A stretch of DNA of 64,000 nt, taken from NCBI GenBank assembly GCA_001632425.1, contig KV425595.1, forward strand, positions 62,001-126,000, given 5' to 3'. Below are positions 47,128 through 59,730 of this stretch, piece after piece. Source of the DNA: Neolentinus lepideus HHB14362 ss-1 (taxonomy: Eukaryota; Basidiomycota; Agaricomycetes; Gloeophyllales; Gloeophyllaceae). A program made the position numbers and the translations under genes. Under the pieces are notes generated by a model. It worked only from the letters and a program-made list of their open reading frames with translations, was not told the DNA's origin and did no database searches. Each line of letters starts with the position of its first letter. The stretch's first letter is position 1.

Positions 47128-47363
47128 GCTGGCGATGGTGTTGCGATAGCTGCACTATGCCCACGGCGGTCAGCTGAGCATCCTTGGAGGTAGAGGGAAA
47201 ATACGAACCCGTCCTTGACTGATACAGTGGTGGAAAAGAACTTGAAAGCGGCGAAGGTGGATACCGCAACCAGTGCGAGTCCCTCGACTGCCAGGACGAG
47301 TACGTTCCGCGGCTCGGGAGAGTAGGTGAAGTCAGGGTGTTCGTAGACCTTCATAGAACGCAT
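46959..47363 (-). pseudogene. Small membrane-protein-like frame interrupted by the retrotransposon
   Basis: From ATG 47363 the minus frame reads MRSMKVYEHPDFTYSPEPRN, then a helix (VLVLAVEGLALVAVSTFAAF) and a short tail. It meets the 5' LTR at 47127. Without the element it would continue only PAPL and stop. With the element it runs into the LTR for about 55 residues that include a second hydrophobic stretch (IIFSTLFILLFVLAY). I do not recognise the family and it may not be a real gene; no introns are evident. Confidence 0.35.
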
Positions 47364-48383
47364 GACTGATAGAATTGTTGAGAGTGTAGTGGTTCTCGAG
47401 GGTGACGATGGGGGAAAGCACGAGACGGAAACTTGACTTCCAGATTGTGTCCTTTTAAAGCCGGTTGATTGAGACGAGCCGGGGAGCACGGGTACTGGGG
47501 ATGCGACCATTCTGGACGGCCCTTCACAGCATCCTCCTTTGTTCCTGACCTATCGGACAAATCAGCTAGGTTGGGGGTCAACGTTTTGCTTGTTCTGGCC
47601 AATGGACGGCCGCTCCAGATCGCCGTACACCCGCTAGTCTAGTGTCGGCAGTCGTGTGCATGCATCGATCTTGGATTATAGATATGTTCTAATAAAGAGA
47701 AACATTGCTATTGTCTTGCATGAGACTGGTATAGCAGGCGCGAGAGCCGCAAGAATCCTGGAGTGATTGGATTCGACCCACCAAGAGAGGTATAGTCGGT
47801 GAAACCGCTGCGCACTCGAAGCGGAAGCTGTTGAAGATGCCGCCTCCTCGTGATTGGCACCAGGATGCCAATCACTGTCTCTTATCAACCAAATCCGTCA
47901 TGTCTCAGGCGTAGCTATGCACTTGAACATACTATTATGAAATGAATAATTCACTGCATACGAAAAGGAACATGTGAAAAGCAGTACGAGGTTAGGGCCA
48001 TCGGAAGCGTAGCCACGTTGCATTCCAGGTAACTTCTCTTTCGTAATAGGAGGACTGTAGTTCGAGGAAGCACCTCCCAAGCGCAACTCGAGGCAGCGCT
48101 AAGGGGATGTGACCACCTCAAGCCATACGTTCAGTTCAACCGGTAGCCGATGCAGTCCAGATTGACGCAACGTCCCGGGTCGCATCTGCACCTCCAACAG
48201 CTCGAACATTCAGTTACACCAATAAAAATTAGTAATACATCCTCGCAAGATCTACGCACATTCAGATGAACAACAGAGATAGACAGCAAAGCAGATAACT
48301 CCAGTAACGAAAGCGAAAGCGAACAGACAACAGTTAACACACACCCGACCATTAAGCCGGCCCTGATCGACGGAACATAGCCG
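47364..48383. other. Intergenic region, nothing recognised
   Basis: About 1 kb between the interrupted frame and the stop of the J-domain gene. No RNA gene, repeat or supported reading frame is seen. Confidence 0.4.
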
Positions 48384-50113
48384 CTAGTACGACACCGACC
48401 GACCCCGGACATAGCTCGCCTGCCGCGACGGCTGGCGTATCGGGCTCAACCTAGGGAACAGCGGCGGCTCAGGCGACGGCCGTGGCGAGGGCAGTCGTCC
48501 AACCCCCAACTCGGTCTGCCCCTCTTCCGGAGGTTCGAGCTTGACCTTCTTGTCAACGGGTGAGACACTGTCAGGAGGCGAAAGCAGGCTCTCCGAAGCT
48601 CCGACTTCGTTTGGGAATACGTGAGGCTGCGTGAGCGTGGGTGGCGGCGATTGGGGTTGTGTTGGGATGTGTGCGGGCGATTGCGAGTGTACTTGTACAG
48701 GCGTTGGTGATCGAGAATGTATTTGCGGTGACACCGGCGCTGGTGATAGGGAAGTGTGTGGTTGTGACTCTGGCAGACTCTGCACCTGGCTCTGCCTACG
48801 CCGCAACGCAGTCTCCCAAAGCGTTCTCAGAGGACCAGCCTCAACCTCCTTCCTGAGCCTACTCTCTATAATCATATTCTCCATCTCCCTCGTTAGGAGC
48901 TCGATGACACCCTCAACTTGTCGATCAGATATGCCTGGAGAGTCACTGGTAACAGGTGTTGTAGACGGTCGCAGATTCTGGAGGGTCCGGAATTCCTTAT
49001 CAATCAAACCAACAACTACAATAGAAATACAAACATGTCCTTATTAGCACATTTCCTGACAGGTAGAATGAAGAAGCTCCTCACCTTCTCTATCAAGCGT
49101 CCTTGATGTATTTCTCATCCTTTCAATAACAGCAGACCAGACACGTTCATCCTGGAATCCCACTCCCTCATGCGATTGAGGGAACAGAACCGGCGCCACT
49201 TTGGACATCGCCACAGATAGGAACACAAACAGCTGATGGAGAAACAGAACATGTTGATACGGCAGCCGCCGGGGAAACACTAGGTTGAGAATGCTACTCG
49301 AATAACTCGACCGAGGGTCTTCGAGGACCAGAAAGTGTGTGTCTGACGGAGGGGATGGAGACGGTCCGAGGAGACAGGAGAGCTCGGAGGTGGATAGCCA
49401 GAGGAGCAAGAGGTACCGCCACTACATAGGTGTGGAAGACATAAGCCATGAGAGATATCAACATAGCAGCAGTTATGGGTGCCACTCACGAACGCGACAG
49501 GGCTCGGCTTTCCGATGGCAGACAGGAAGAGTAGAACGACGCTGCTGACGATGTGGAAACCGGATGCTTGCATGAGCCCATGCCGAAGGTACTCGCGGAC
49601 GGTGGTGCAGTGCGACCATGTCAGCGCGTCAGGTCCGAATCTATGCTAATGCGTTAAGGCATTTTCGCAACACCTTCCCAACATATCAGCATACCTATCA
49701 TACGCGAATCTCCGGACTGGATCTTTGAGCGCATCAAACGCGTCTCTAACCTGAATGAACAGCGTCTCCCCACCAGGTCCGACCCGATCCGGATGGTTCC
49801 TCCTCGCGAATGCGCGAAAAGCACCTTTCAGCGCCTTGTCATCCGCATCAGGATGCACGCCTAGGACTTCGTACAAGTTCGGTGGCAGCGAGCGCACTGC
49901 TTCCACTAGATTATAAGAAAGGAAGAGGAGGACGACTGTGGCGAAGGTGATGCGATAGTGATTTCGATATTGTTCACTACCTCGTTCGGGTGTCGGGCGG
50001 CGGAAGATGGAACGGTAGAGGTGGTGATAGACGCGGAGACATTGGCTTGTGGCGTAGTCCGGGACGTAGGACCAGGCGACGAAGCGGCCTATAGCGTAAG
50101 CGGCCGAGGACAT
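48384..50113 (-). CDS. Membrane-anchored J-domain (DnaJ-type) protein
   Basis: Exons, minus: 49695-50113, 49490-49640, 49085-49421, 48384-49015; 512 residues. The N-terminus has a helix (ITFATVVLLFLSYNLVEAV). The J domain follows at residues about 77-145: NLYEVLGVHPDADDKALKGA, RRNHPDRVGPGG with the HPD motif that stimulates Hsp70 ATPase, and FDALKDPVRRFAYDRFGPDA. Further hydrophobic segments (FHIVSSVVLLFLSAIG, WRYLLLLWLSTSELSCLL, VLFLHQLFVFLSVAM) suggest an ER or other endomembrane protein. The tail is Ser/Pro/Gln-rich with repeated SQSPAH-like units and ends QASYVRGRSVSY. All phases agree. The Hsp70 partner and membrane are inferred only. Confidence 0.88.
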
Positions 50114-51952
50114 GGTATATGGCTGAGACACCAGTCTAGATCTGAGGAAGGAGAGTGATCAGTATATGAAAAGTTTACAGTAGGGATAAAAAATGAAGAA
50201 AGCTCAGGAAGCGCATAAAGCGCCTCGCATTCGATCTCATTCCTCTAGCACCAAGGAAATCCCAATCGCCGCTGTCCAGCAACCCAAGCCCACACTTGTA
50301 AGCACGTAACCACACGCTGCAGCATCTCTCTCCAGCTGCCGCGCTTATATGCCGTGCTCCTCTATCGGCGTCAACAATAAAACCACGTCTGCGACCACCC
50401 AGCAGAGTCATTCTCCACCTGCCAGGCTTGGCAAATCCAACGCCACGGACGCGACCCTCCATGCTCCCATACCCCAATCAAAAGAATTAGGGTCGGATGC
50501 GAGTGAATGAGTCAGCCCAGTGTAGACTCTCCCTTTGCTAGCCGGCTTTGAAGCTTTAAGCCATGGCAGCCTATGTAGAGTCTGTATGTCATGTCAGTCC
50601 GGCCTTAAGGCGTGCCACGGGTATCTCTTGAGATGGCACGTCGGGTATCGGACGATTTAGGGGTTCGAGTGCGAACAGACGACGGAACAGAATTTCGGTT
50701 GCAAGAGTCGACCCTTTTACTAGAACATCATGGCAAAAACAAACACGCTTTGACACTCACCAGGTAAATGAAAATCCCTAGGCCGGTTCGAGCTTCTAAC
50801 AGAATTCTAAAATATTGACAGCGCAATTAAATTTCACTAGACAAGAGTAGGAAATGAAGTTGTCGAAGCCATTGCAGCAGACGCGAGGATTGTCTTGCAG
50901 GCAGTTTGCAGGCAGCGGAGCGAGTAGCGCCACAACGGACCCGTGACGTGAGCATCACGTGGACCATCACATATAGCCAAACACGAGCTGTGGCGGGCGA
51001 CGAGCCTTAATGTTCCGCCACCACAAACGAGTAGGCACGACGCTTGGTCGACTGTTTCGGTTTGGACGTATATGCGTACGTCGCTGATCTCTTAATTCAG
51101 GCACCACATGTCCTTCTACAGCGTGGTGACGTATATGGGCCGAGACATACATGCGAGGGCAAGCTTTTACGAGTGAGATACTTCTTGTATGGTTTGACTC
51201 CTTACAAGGTTAACCCACGATCTATGAAGAGTATTACCCCTTGAAATATGCTTGAGTCGAAGTCCATTACAAAGTACGCCAGCATCGCGAATCCCTAAGC
51301 TCTGGCCGCGCAATATGAACTGTCTTTCTGTCATATTCTATGCTCAATTCTCACTAGCTAGGTCGTCGGACAGATTGGCTAAAATTACTGCTACTCGCGG
51401 TCCGTCGGAAAGCGCCTAGGATCATTGAAAATGAACTGTGCCACACGACAGTGCAGTCTGAACCTACTTATATGAATAGACCGGCCATCAGGAGTCTGTT
51501 GAGAGATCTGTCCATTGGAGCGCGAGGCTCGAGACTAATTCTGCTGTATCTAAAGATGATCATGGACCTGCCTCATCCCCTACGGCTATGCTCTGTGTAT
51601 TCCGGTCAGTCATATCGCCGTTGATAATGGCACGACCTCCCTCGTCCTACATGAGGTTGGAAATCCTTTCTCGCAAACACGTTGACCGCTTCCGCTGTTC
51701 GTTGTTACCGCGATCCTCGCAAATGAATCCAAGGGTCCACATATTATGTCTACTCCCTAAACCGTCACAAGGTGGGAGTTAGGTATAATTAACTGATATA
51801 AGGCGCCCGTTGATATGGGCGCTTATAGTGGTTCGGTCAACACCGATCAAACCGATTGCTTCCGCCGCCTAACCTAGAACAATGGCCACAATTGCTACAA
51901 CAGTGTTTGTTTCCATCTAACCCCCTTCCACCTTACCTCTCTGTCGCCTTTC
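50114..51952. promoter_or_regulatory. Long divergent region between the J-domain and PKA genes
   Basis: 1.84 kb without a supported gene, the longest gene-free stretch outside the mobile elements. It must hold both promoters. Minus frame 50175-50477 has no recognisable content. Long 5' regions are common before kinase and regulatory genes, so extended regulation of the PKA gene is a reasonable guess. Confidence 0.4.
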
Positions 51953-53388
51953 ATGACGAGCAACATGTTTCATCGCATGACCGACAGGCTAAATCGCCTA
52001 GGCCAGAAATCCTTCGTCGCGCCGACGCCAAAGAGTTCATTAAACGCGGCGCGGCTGTCGGTTTCTATATCCAGTGAAGGCCAGCCTGGTAGCGATGTCA
52101 GCCGACGAAACGACAGTCTCGATGGCGAAACTCTCTACTCACCGACATGCAATCCACGAAGACCGAAAGGCACATATCGCCTGCAAGACTTTATTATACA
52201 AAGGACGCTGGGGATGGGCAGTTTCGGACGAGTTCATCTAGGTATGGTGACATGGCACTGCTTTTGAATATATACAAGCACAGCATTGTTATTCATTCGC
52301 GTTGTTCTAGTTCGGAGCAAACATAACCTCCGCTTCTACGCGGTCAAAGTTCTGAACAAAGACAAAATCGTCCGGACGAAACAAGTGTCGCACACTAATG
52401 ACGAGCAGCACATGCTTATGGCCGTGCAGCATCCATTCATTATCAACCTTTGGGGCAGCTTCCAGGATTCGCTAAATCTCTACATGGTTATGGACTATGT
52501 GCCAGGTGGAGAGCTCTTCACCCTACTGCGGCGATCGGGCGTAAGTAAGATCTTTGATGTAACACAATGACGTGTCTTGCTAACGTTCTGCACAGCGCTT
52601 CCCTGACCCGGTCGCGAAATTCTACACCGCAGAGGTCGCCCTCGCCCTCCACTACCTTCACGGCCTCGACATCATCTACCGCGACCTCAAGCCTGAAAAC
52701 ATCCTCCTGAACTTTGATGGTCACATCAAAATCGCCGACTTTGGCTTCGCCAAGCACTGCGACACGACCACCTGGACTCTCTGTGGCACTCCTGACTACC
52801 TGGCACCCGAGGTCCTGTCTCTCGCCCTTTCTCCAACCCTCACACTGGCTGACTCTTCCGCAGATCATAGGCAAACAACGATACAATAAAAGCGTCGACT
52901 GGTACGCACTCGGCGTACTTATCTTCGAGATGCTCTCTGGTCTTCCGCCCTTCCACCAGCCCGACGGCAATCCCGTCATCCTCTACGAAAAGATCGCGCA
53001 TGGGCTCGCCTACATCCGCTGGCCGCCCGTTTTCAACGAGAACTCCATGAATCTCATCGAGCACTTGATGGACAAAGATCCCTCGCGGCGGTACGGAAAC
53101 CTGAAGCACGGCGCGGGCGACGTCTTCGCGCACCCGTGGTTCGCAGAGGTCGATTGGAAGAAGCTGTTGAACCGTGAGATCACGGCGCCGTATCTCCCCA
53201 AGATTAATGGTGATGGCGATGCCAGCGCGTAAGTCCTTCTCTGCACTGCTTGGATAGCTTGTCAGCTGACCTTGGCTGCGCTCAGTTTTGAAAAATACCC
53301 TGAAGATGGCGCTACGCTATCCTACGGCATGCCAGGCCCTGACCCCTACGGTTTCCAGTTCCCCGACTTCGATCTCACGGATTCATGA
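51953..53388 (+). CDS. cAMP-dependent protein kinase catalytic subunit (PKA)
   Basis: Exons 51953-52241, 52311-52540, 52596-52811, 52864-53228, 53286-53388; 400 residues. A variable 80-residue N-terminus leads to the kinase domain: glycine loop [11 protein letters not shown], catalytic Lys in [22 protein letters not shown] (catalytic Asp), IADFGFAK (Mg-binding) and activation loop [14 protein letters not shown] with the PDK1-site Thr. The AGC tail has [14 protein letters not shown] and ends FPDFDLTDS. This is the PKA class: [17 protein letters not shown] and the YLP stretch are diagnostic. It acts downstream of cAMP and a regulatory subunit, in the cytoplasm and nucleus, controlling growth, development and virulence or mating programmes in basidiomycetes. 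A second paralogue elsewhere is likely. Confidence 0.93.
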
Positions 53389-54027
53389 TCGCTTGACGAA
53401 CGCGAAACACCTTCACGTATTTATTATTGCATCGTTTGTATTCCATAGGGATATCATAAGGCACCAATTCACCATCCACGTTCTCCGGTAATGACCTGCT
53501 GCCACATTCACGTACACCCCACGCCTCTGTACGACTGCCTCATGTTTTGTACGCCGGACTGTAGGGAAACAGATTACAACCTTGTTGTAGCACTTGTACA
53601 CCAATGATATCATTATTGAAGCTTTGAAGATTCAGATACAGCCCGTCTCAATCTGTTCCGTACAGGGAGGGGCAGATGCTCAGATTCTTAGAGTTCTTGT
53701 TTGACATGAGTACTAACTACTGTATACTATCTACTTGCATGCAATGGAGAGGAGAAATGACTACTGCTACGAAAAGATATGAATGGACGTATGCAAAACA
53801 GAGAGAACACGATATACGGCATTCGTGAGGAAGGACGGGGTCGGGGTTTGGAGCACAAGCATGATAAAAGAACAAGATGAGGAAAGACTACAGCTACGGT
53901 AAGATCCAGATGCACAAAGTGAGAGTCATGACAACAGAGAAACAGCAGAGACGGAAGGGGAACGGACACGGCTATTCTTAACTTCTTTTCAATTCACAAG
54001 ACCAGGTACACGGAGGGCCCGACAGCC
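53389..54027. other. Convergent intergenic region
   Basis: 639 bp between the converging PKA and transportin stops. It holds both 3' UTRs. No RNA gene or repeat is recognised. Confidence 0.5.
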
Positions 54028-57000
54028 TCAGACACCGTACCGCTGGTGCAGCCTTTCCTGGATACCGGGTGGGAACGAGGCCACTTGCTGTGCCCATCCG
54101 GACGGATCATGCTGCTTAAATCCGCTCAAGAGTGTTTGGAACATCGAGTTTAGCTCTGGCGTTGGCGAGGTCCACCGGACGATGGCATTACAGAACCAAA
54201 GGATGCTCTGGAATAGCAATTTTAGCGCAATGTGCTCGTACATGAGGCATGATCACCTGACCTTAGCGATCCCAGCAGGGTTGGTCTGCACGAGGGTGCA
54301 GAATCCACGGAAGGCCGAATCCTTCTCCTCATTATCTCGGATTTCGTACAGCGCTTGGCACCACGCCTGCGCAAATTCAGGGAGATGCTGTGCAACCAGT
54401 GTAGGATGCATAAGACCAATACGCCCTATCGACACGGCTGCATTCTCGTGTAAGCTACGCGGTGCTTTGGGATGCAGGAGAATGGGTATTAGTCGGGCAA
54501 TCAAAGGTCCAACCCATTGTTGGAACTCAGGATCATCTGTAGTGCAAGATTGTCGTGAGTGCAAAGTTTCCGTTGAATACATGGCCGATCCTTACCACGA
54601 CCGTAGCGCAAGGCTACTTCGCCAACCGACCATGCGGCGTTATTGCAGGCGCTAATAAATTCAACCTTCGGTTCAGGGTCGAGCTGCAGAATCAGCTCAT
54701 TCATGATACCCGGCATATGGGGCCTCAGCAAAGGAAAGCATGACATTGCCATATCTCCAACTAATGCGTAACCCGACTGTCGTACGGGTGCTTGTGGATG
54801 CTTGAGACAGACCGTAAGTAGGGTGAAGAGATTTGGTTGCGACTGTGAGAGTAAGGGCTCCAACGCCATACCAAGACCCTGCGTCAAGCCTGACAGGAGG
54901 TCTAATGCGACGACCAGGAATGACCGGTCAGGTTCATCCATCTCCGGGTTCTGTTGATATGCTTGGTATTGCAGGAGAGATCTGTGGATAATACTGGTGC
55001 ATCGTTCGAAAACGGGACCAGCATGAGGAAGGAACGCAGGTCCCATCGCGATCGTTACTGAAGCTAGACACTAATGCACAAGTCAGGTTACTTGATTAGA
55101 TATACACAGCAGCTATCAACTTTACCTCCAACAACGGTATCAGATCCTCGTCATCATCCTTGAGCTTTGCCCACTTCTTTGTTAATGGTGGCATCAGGAT
55201 ATCCACATACATAGGGATCGCCAGAGCTCGCCCGACGGCATCAGCGAGCGTACCAACGGCATCATACAGAATTAACATGTTCTTGTGCTGATACTTGTCG
55301 AACGCGAAGACCAGATTCCGGAGAACAGGCTCGAGGTACGGCGCGAGCTCAGGGCCAGCATCCTCCTCCAGAGTTGCGAATGCGCTGCAACCAGCTTCTT
55401 GTACTCGTTTGTTATTATCGAGCACCATTCGAAGCAACTAGATGTCGTATGAGGTTGGTCTCTATCGGAATTAAAATTACACTACTTACGCCTTCCATTG
55501 TAGGCACGAAGAACTGGTTCTTGTGGTCCTCGGTTGTCTGCTGCGTACACCAGCTAGCGTATCGACCCAACGTCCAGCAAGTGATGGAGCGGACCAAGGG
55601 CTGGGTACCAGTACGTCAGGACGGCATAAACACAACTGTACTGCGCCATGCTGACCTTGGGATCACTCAAGGTCTGAATAAGGTATGGAATTAACATAGG
55701 CAGATGAGGTTCGATGGCGTCGATGCACCCTGAATGAATTAATTGATCAACGGTAGGCGACCCTGGAAGAATTACTTCATACCCTCAGCCATGGCACCGA
55801 GTGCCAATATACCACTCTCTCTGTGCAACCAGTCCGTGCTCCACAACTTCTGTTTCAATGGGTCGAGGAGGACGTTGAGCAGGTCCTGTCCGAACCTGAC
55901 GGCCAGCACGTCCAAGGCAGCGGCCGCACATTTGCGCAAGTTCCACTCGGTCGACATTTCATCGGCAAAATCGTCGTCGTCCATCTCGTATTCATCCTCC
56001 TCATCGGAATCAATCGTCTCTTCGCCGTATGCACCAACCCTGGACTTTGCAACGCCTCCCTCGCCATCGTCGCTGTTACCATTGGCATCACGCTCATACC
56101 CGTGCGACTTGCCACCATAGTGCCTGGGCTTGATATCGGTCTCCTTGTCAGGTACATCTGCATCTTCCACATCGCCCTCCAGCCAGAGCAGGTCATCTTC
56201 CCCATATACCATGCAATCGAGCAGGACCGGGGCAACCTTGCCGAGCAGTGGGTGGAGGAATGGCGAGAGATCGACATCCTCCGCGAACGTGAGCCAGAAC
56301 TCGCACGCCTCGAGCGCGACGTTCTCGTTCTTGTCCTTGGTCGAGTACAGCATGTACTCCGCGACGTTGTTCATCTCAGGCATCAGTTTCTCCGGTCGCG
56401 AGGCGAGCAGTAACACGAGCGCCTGGCAGACGTGGCGGCGCACCGCAGGGTCCTCGTCCGACGCGCGCTTGAACAGACATGCGATAAAGGTATCAATGTG
56501 CGCGAACAATGATTGACAGTTGATCGGCACGAAGTATGAGAGGCACGCGACTGCGTGTGCGCGCATCCGCGGGTCCGGATGCTCAGACAATATCAAGAAT
56601 TTGGGGATCATATAGTCCAACGGCCGTGTCCCGTTGATCTCAATATCGAGCTTGCGCGGATAATCCTCGCATGCCTTCTCCAGCACGTTGAACGCGGCCT
56701 ATGACACGACGTTAATCAATGACAGTTATATGAACCCGTCCGTTACGCCGGTCGCAAAGCTTATTTCGACCCTGACAGAGTGTACACACCTCTTGGACGC
56801 CCAAATCAGTGGAATCCAGCGCGGCAACGAGCTGTTGCAGACATTCTGGCCAATTTCTCGGTTCGAGTGCTCCAAGAAAGGCCACCAAATCCTGACCAGC
56901 CGCATTTCGTATCATGTCGGACGAATCCCCAAACGCCTGCAATACAGTGTTCTTGACATACTGCGCCACCTGTGGCAACGAATGCAGTATGAGTCGCGAG

Positions 57001-57274
57001 TTATTCTTGAGTAAATATCCAGCAATTGTTCGGATTCTCTCCTCCTCTTGGGGCATTTGACCAAGGATATACGCTAGATAGGCAATATAGTCCGGCACTC
57101 GCGTGAATTGGTTCAGTTTCTATCAAACATATCAGAATCGGACCACAGAGATGAAGTCTGCGACCATACCTGCGTGATTGTTCGTTGGACGTCTCTGTTC
57201 TGAGTGTCCGTTGAATCATGAATAGTCTGCAGGATCTCCTGCAAACCCTGTTGCTGTGGGGTCCATAGAGACAT
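54028..57274 (-). CDS. KAP104: Transportin / karyopherin beta-2 (Kap104) nuclear import receptor
   Basis: Nine exons, minus: 57170-57274, 56790-57119, 55783-56698, 55656-55729, 55490-55600, 55126-55437, 54596-55070, 54262-54536, 54028-54207; 925 residues, typical length, all phases agreeing. HEAT repeats run throughout. Recognisable blocks are [15 protein letters not shown] [73 protein letters not shown] and [17 protein letters not shown]. The acidic loop ([15 protein letters not shown], residues about 340-360) is the H8 loop by which RanGTP releases cargo. The receptor imports proteins with PY-NLS signals, such as mRNA-binding proteins, through the nuclear pore. Confidence 0.94.
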
Positions 57275-57573
57275 TTCCGAAGCCAGAACGCGCTTTGCAC
57301 AGGAATAAAGAAGGTAAAACACGTACCAAGGGCTATAGTACAGCAGGGTTTACCGCAGAGGCCACTATCCAAATCTTGTATTTGGTTGTATTTGTGGCCA
57401 CGTGCAGACTCCCACGACTGGACGCGTCCCCCGAGCAGCCCGCGTTCCCCCAAGCGTCAAGGGAACAATTGCCACGATAATAAATTGCCACGAGAAAAGT
57501 ATGAGGTAGTTGCATCATTACATATACAATACAAAATGCTGGTAGTTGCTGTATGGCTCGCCCTGGAGTAAGT
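57275..57573. other. Intergenic, nothing recognised
   Basis: 299 bp between the transportin start and the carrier stop, both on minus. It must hold the transportin promoter. No motif stands out. Confidence 0.4.
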
Positions 57574-58789
57574 TCACTCCGAATAATTGTCCCCATTCAC
57601 GTCCGTGTCCTTGATAGTTTCGATGATCTTCCGCACCCGCTCGTAGACAGCGAAAACCACCGCCTGACCGGGGGCCACACGAATTACCCGAGGTGTGATA
57701 CCCTTGTAGAAGGATCGCACACCTTCCTGTCTCCACATATCCCCGGCGATAGCAGCAATACGTCGCGCAGCGGACGCTCCAGGTTCCGCTGGAGCTTTCT
57801 GCAAGCCTAGACTACATGTTAGTCCGCGTTCCGCATGATAAATTCAACTGAACGTACGAGTCTTGATGGTGTCTATGGGTGCATTAGAGAATGGACCCAT
57901 AGCGCCAGATATCAGCCCGATCAGCATGTGCTGGTACGATGGCAACTCTGATAATTCAGGCTGGTAGCTATGTGCCAGCTTCTTGAGCTGCTGGTAGGTC
58001 GTGAAGTTTGCACCTGCGTTCGTATGTTCGTCAGAAGTCTACTTGCGTGAAGATATAGTCTACCTTGATTTGTGGCCTGGCGAATTGCGGTGAGGGTGAC
58101 GCCACGATAGAGGGCAGAAAAGCCCTCTTCCCGGACGATCATGTACACTGCATGCGCAGCATTACGGTATCTTGGAATGTCCTGTGGATCGGCTAGTGAA
58201 TGATATTGGGCTTGTAGCCGAATTTTGACGACCTCCATCGGCGTCACGACCAGCACGGCCTCCGTAGTACCGGCTCCCAAGCCAGCTAAAGAAAGATCAG
58301 ACAACGGAAGGTATGACTCTTTGTACGATACTGACCCAGGAAAACGTTCGCCACCCTAGTCTTTCCCGTCTGCTTGTCTGCTAACCAGTCCCTGTACGCC
58401 TCAAAACTTGCGAATCGAACTGCCATCTTGGGGACGATACCACCTAGCACGGCCCCGAGACCCTTGTACAATGCAAGGGGCGTTTCCCTTTTGACAATGT
58501 AAGCACCGGTCGCAAGGAATCCTCTGGCCTTGGTCTAGACGAGAGTAAATTAGGTGCGAGCAAGAAACTCAGAACGACTGGAGCAACGTACTCCTGGTGC
58601 CCGCCCTGATCGCGACAACTGCATCCGCACTTTAATCGTGTCTAATGGTTGACAACATAGCTAGAACGAGTCAACATAGCATAAAAGAAGAGGACCTCAT
58701 GCACGTACCGCCTCCATCGCACCAGCACTCCCTCCAGCAATGATATGGGTAGCAAACCCGACCGATTTCTTCTCGCTTGATCGTGACAT
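57574..58789 (-). CDS. SFC1: Mitochondrial succinate/fumarate carrier
   Basis: Exons, minus: 58709-58789, 58592-58660, 58336-58534, 58064-58285, 57858-58013, 57574-57806; 319 residues. Three mitochondrial-carrier repeats each have the P.[DE]..[KR] signature: QPLDTIKVRMQLSRSG, TPMEVVKIRLQAQYHS and APIDTIKTRLQKAPAEPG. The last block, with YKGITPRVIRVAPGQAVVF, is the form seen in the yeast Sfc1/Acr1 succinate-fumarate exchanger. It swaps cytosolic succinate for matrix fumarate and links the glyoxylate cycle to gluconeogenesis on C2 carbon sources. N-terminal MSRSSEKKSVGFATHIIAGG precedes the first helix. All phases agree. Confidence 0.92.
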
Positions 58790-59730
58790 GGCGCGCGCAG
58801 AGTTGGAGGCTGCATCGACGACATGTACCGCTGTCTATATAGCTTCTGGGCCCCGGGCAATACCATGACCTCAAGACGGGTTTCGAATGCGGGGTAACAC
58901 GTGAAAACATATCAAGCGCACCATACCCCTAATGCTTCCCCGCACTGGTGATTCGGGGGAGCCGTCCAGGTTCCGCCTCTCCGATATTGCCGTTCCCCGC
59001 TCTCCTCCCGCGGTTTGACACATAAGTGGTCGACAAAAAGTGCCTTTCGCAATCACCTGGATAGTGGAGATATCAAGCATACCCAGATATCTTGGTATGG
59101 CCCAGTTATGAGTCCAAGTCCGAGACATTATGGCAAGTCAATAGTGCCCTACAGTTCTAGATAACGTTTCGAATTGTTAGTAGCCATGAAAGGTTGTACA
59201 CATGATTTGCCGTGCCTCATCCTTGTACCACCGCGTATTGGGCCGTCTTGAGATCTTCTTACGTAAAGCCTCCACTGCGGCCAGAACGGATTATTGTTGT
59301 AGCGTTCTGCCCGTCTCTTGACCTTCTTCGACCTGCATGTCGGATCGACGTGTAAACGATAGAAAGGAGCGAAGCAAGTTGGGTAGTCATAGAGTCGAAT
59401 GGACCCTGAGCAGATTGAATTCCCAGAATTCGATGGCGGCAGGCCAAACATGGGCAGCCTGAACATCTCGGCTTCAAGTGATCTCTTCCAAACCATGGAA
59501 CCGTCCCGCGAAATTTGGTGACTTGTGTATGTGAGAGCGCGAGTCAGGTGACACCTTCGTTATTTTTATTCATTCTACGGTTGATTAACTACCACACCCG
59601 CCAGCACAAAAACCAATCAAATACAGGCGTGCCCTTATGGGCACGATCGTCTAGTCCGATCCGGGGTATTGTGAAGGGTATGAAGAATTATTGCGTAACT
59701 TACAATACAGATATAATGATCCGTGTGTCC
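58790..59730. other. Intergenic region with a doubtful small frame
   Basis: 941 bp. On minus, 59149-59496 is an ATG-initiated frame of 115 codons (MVWKRSLEAEMFRLPMFGL) with no family, and 58871-59128 is another of 85. Either could be a small gene or chance. No RNA gene is seen. Confidence 0.35.

Noticed and set aside
59149..59496. 115-codon minus frame
   Set aside because: Starts at ATG but has no family, splice evidence or neighbour context; mentioned only in the intergenic entry.
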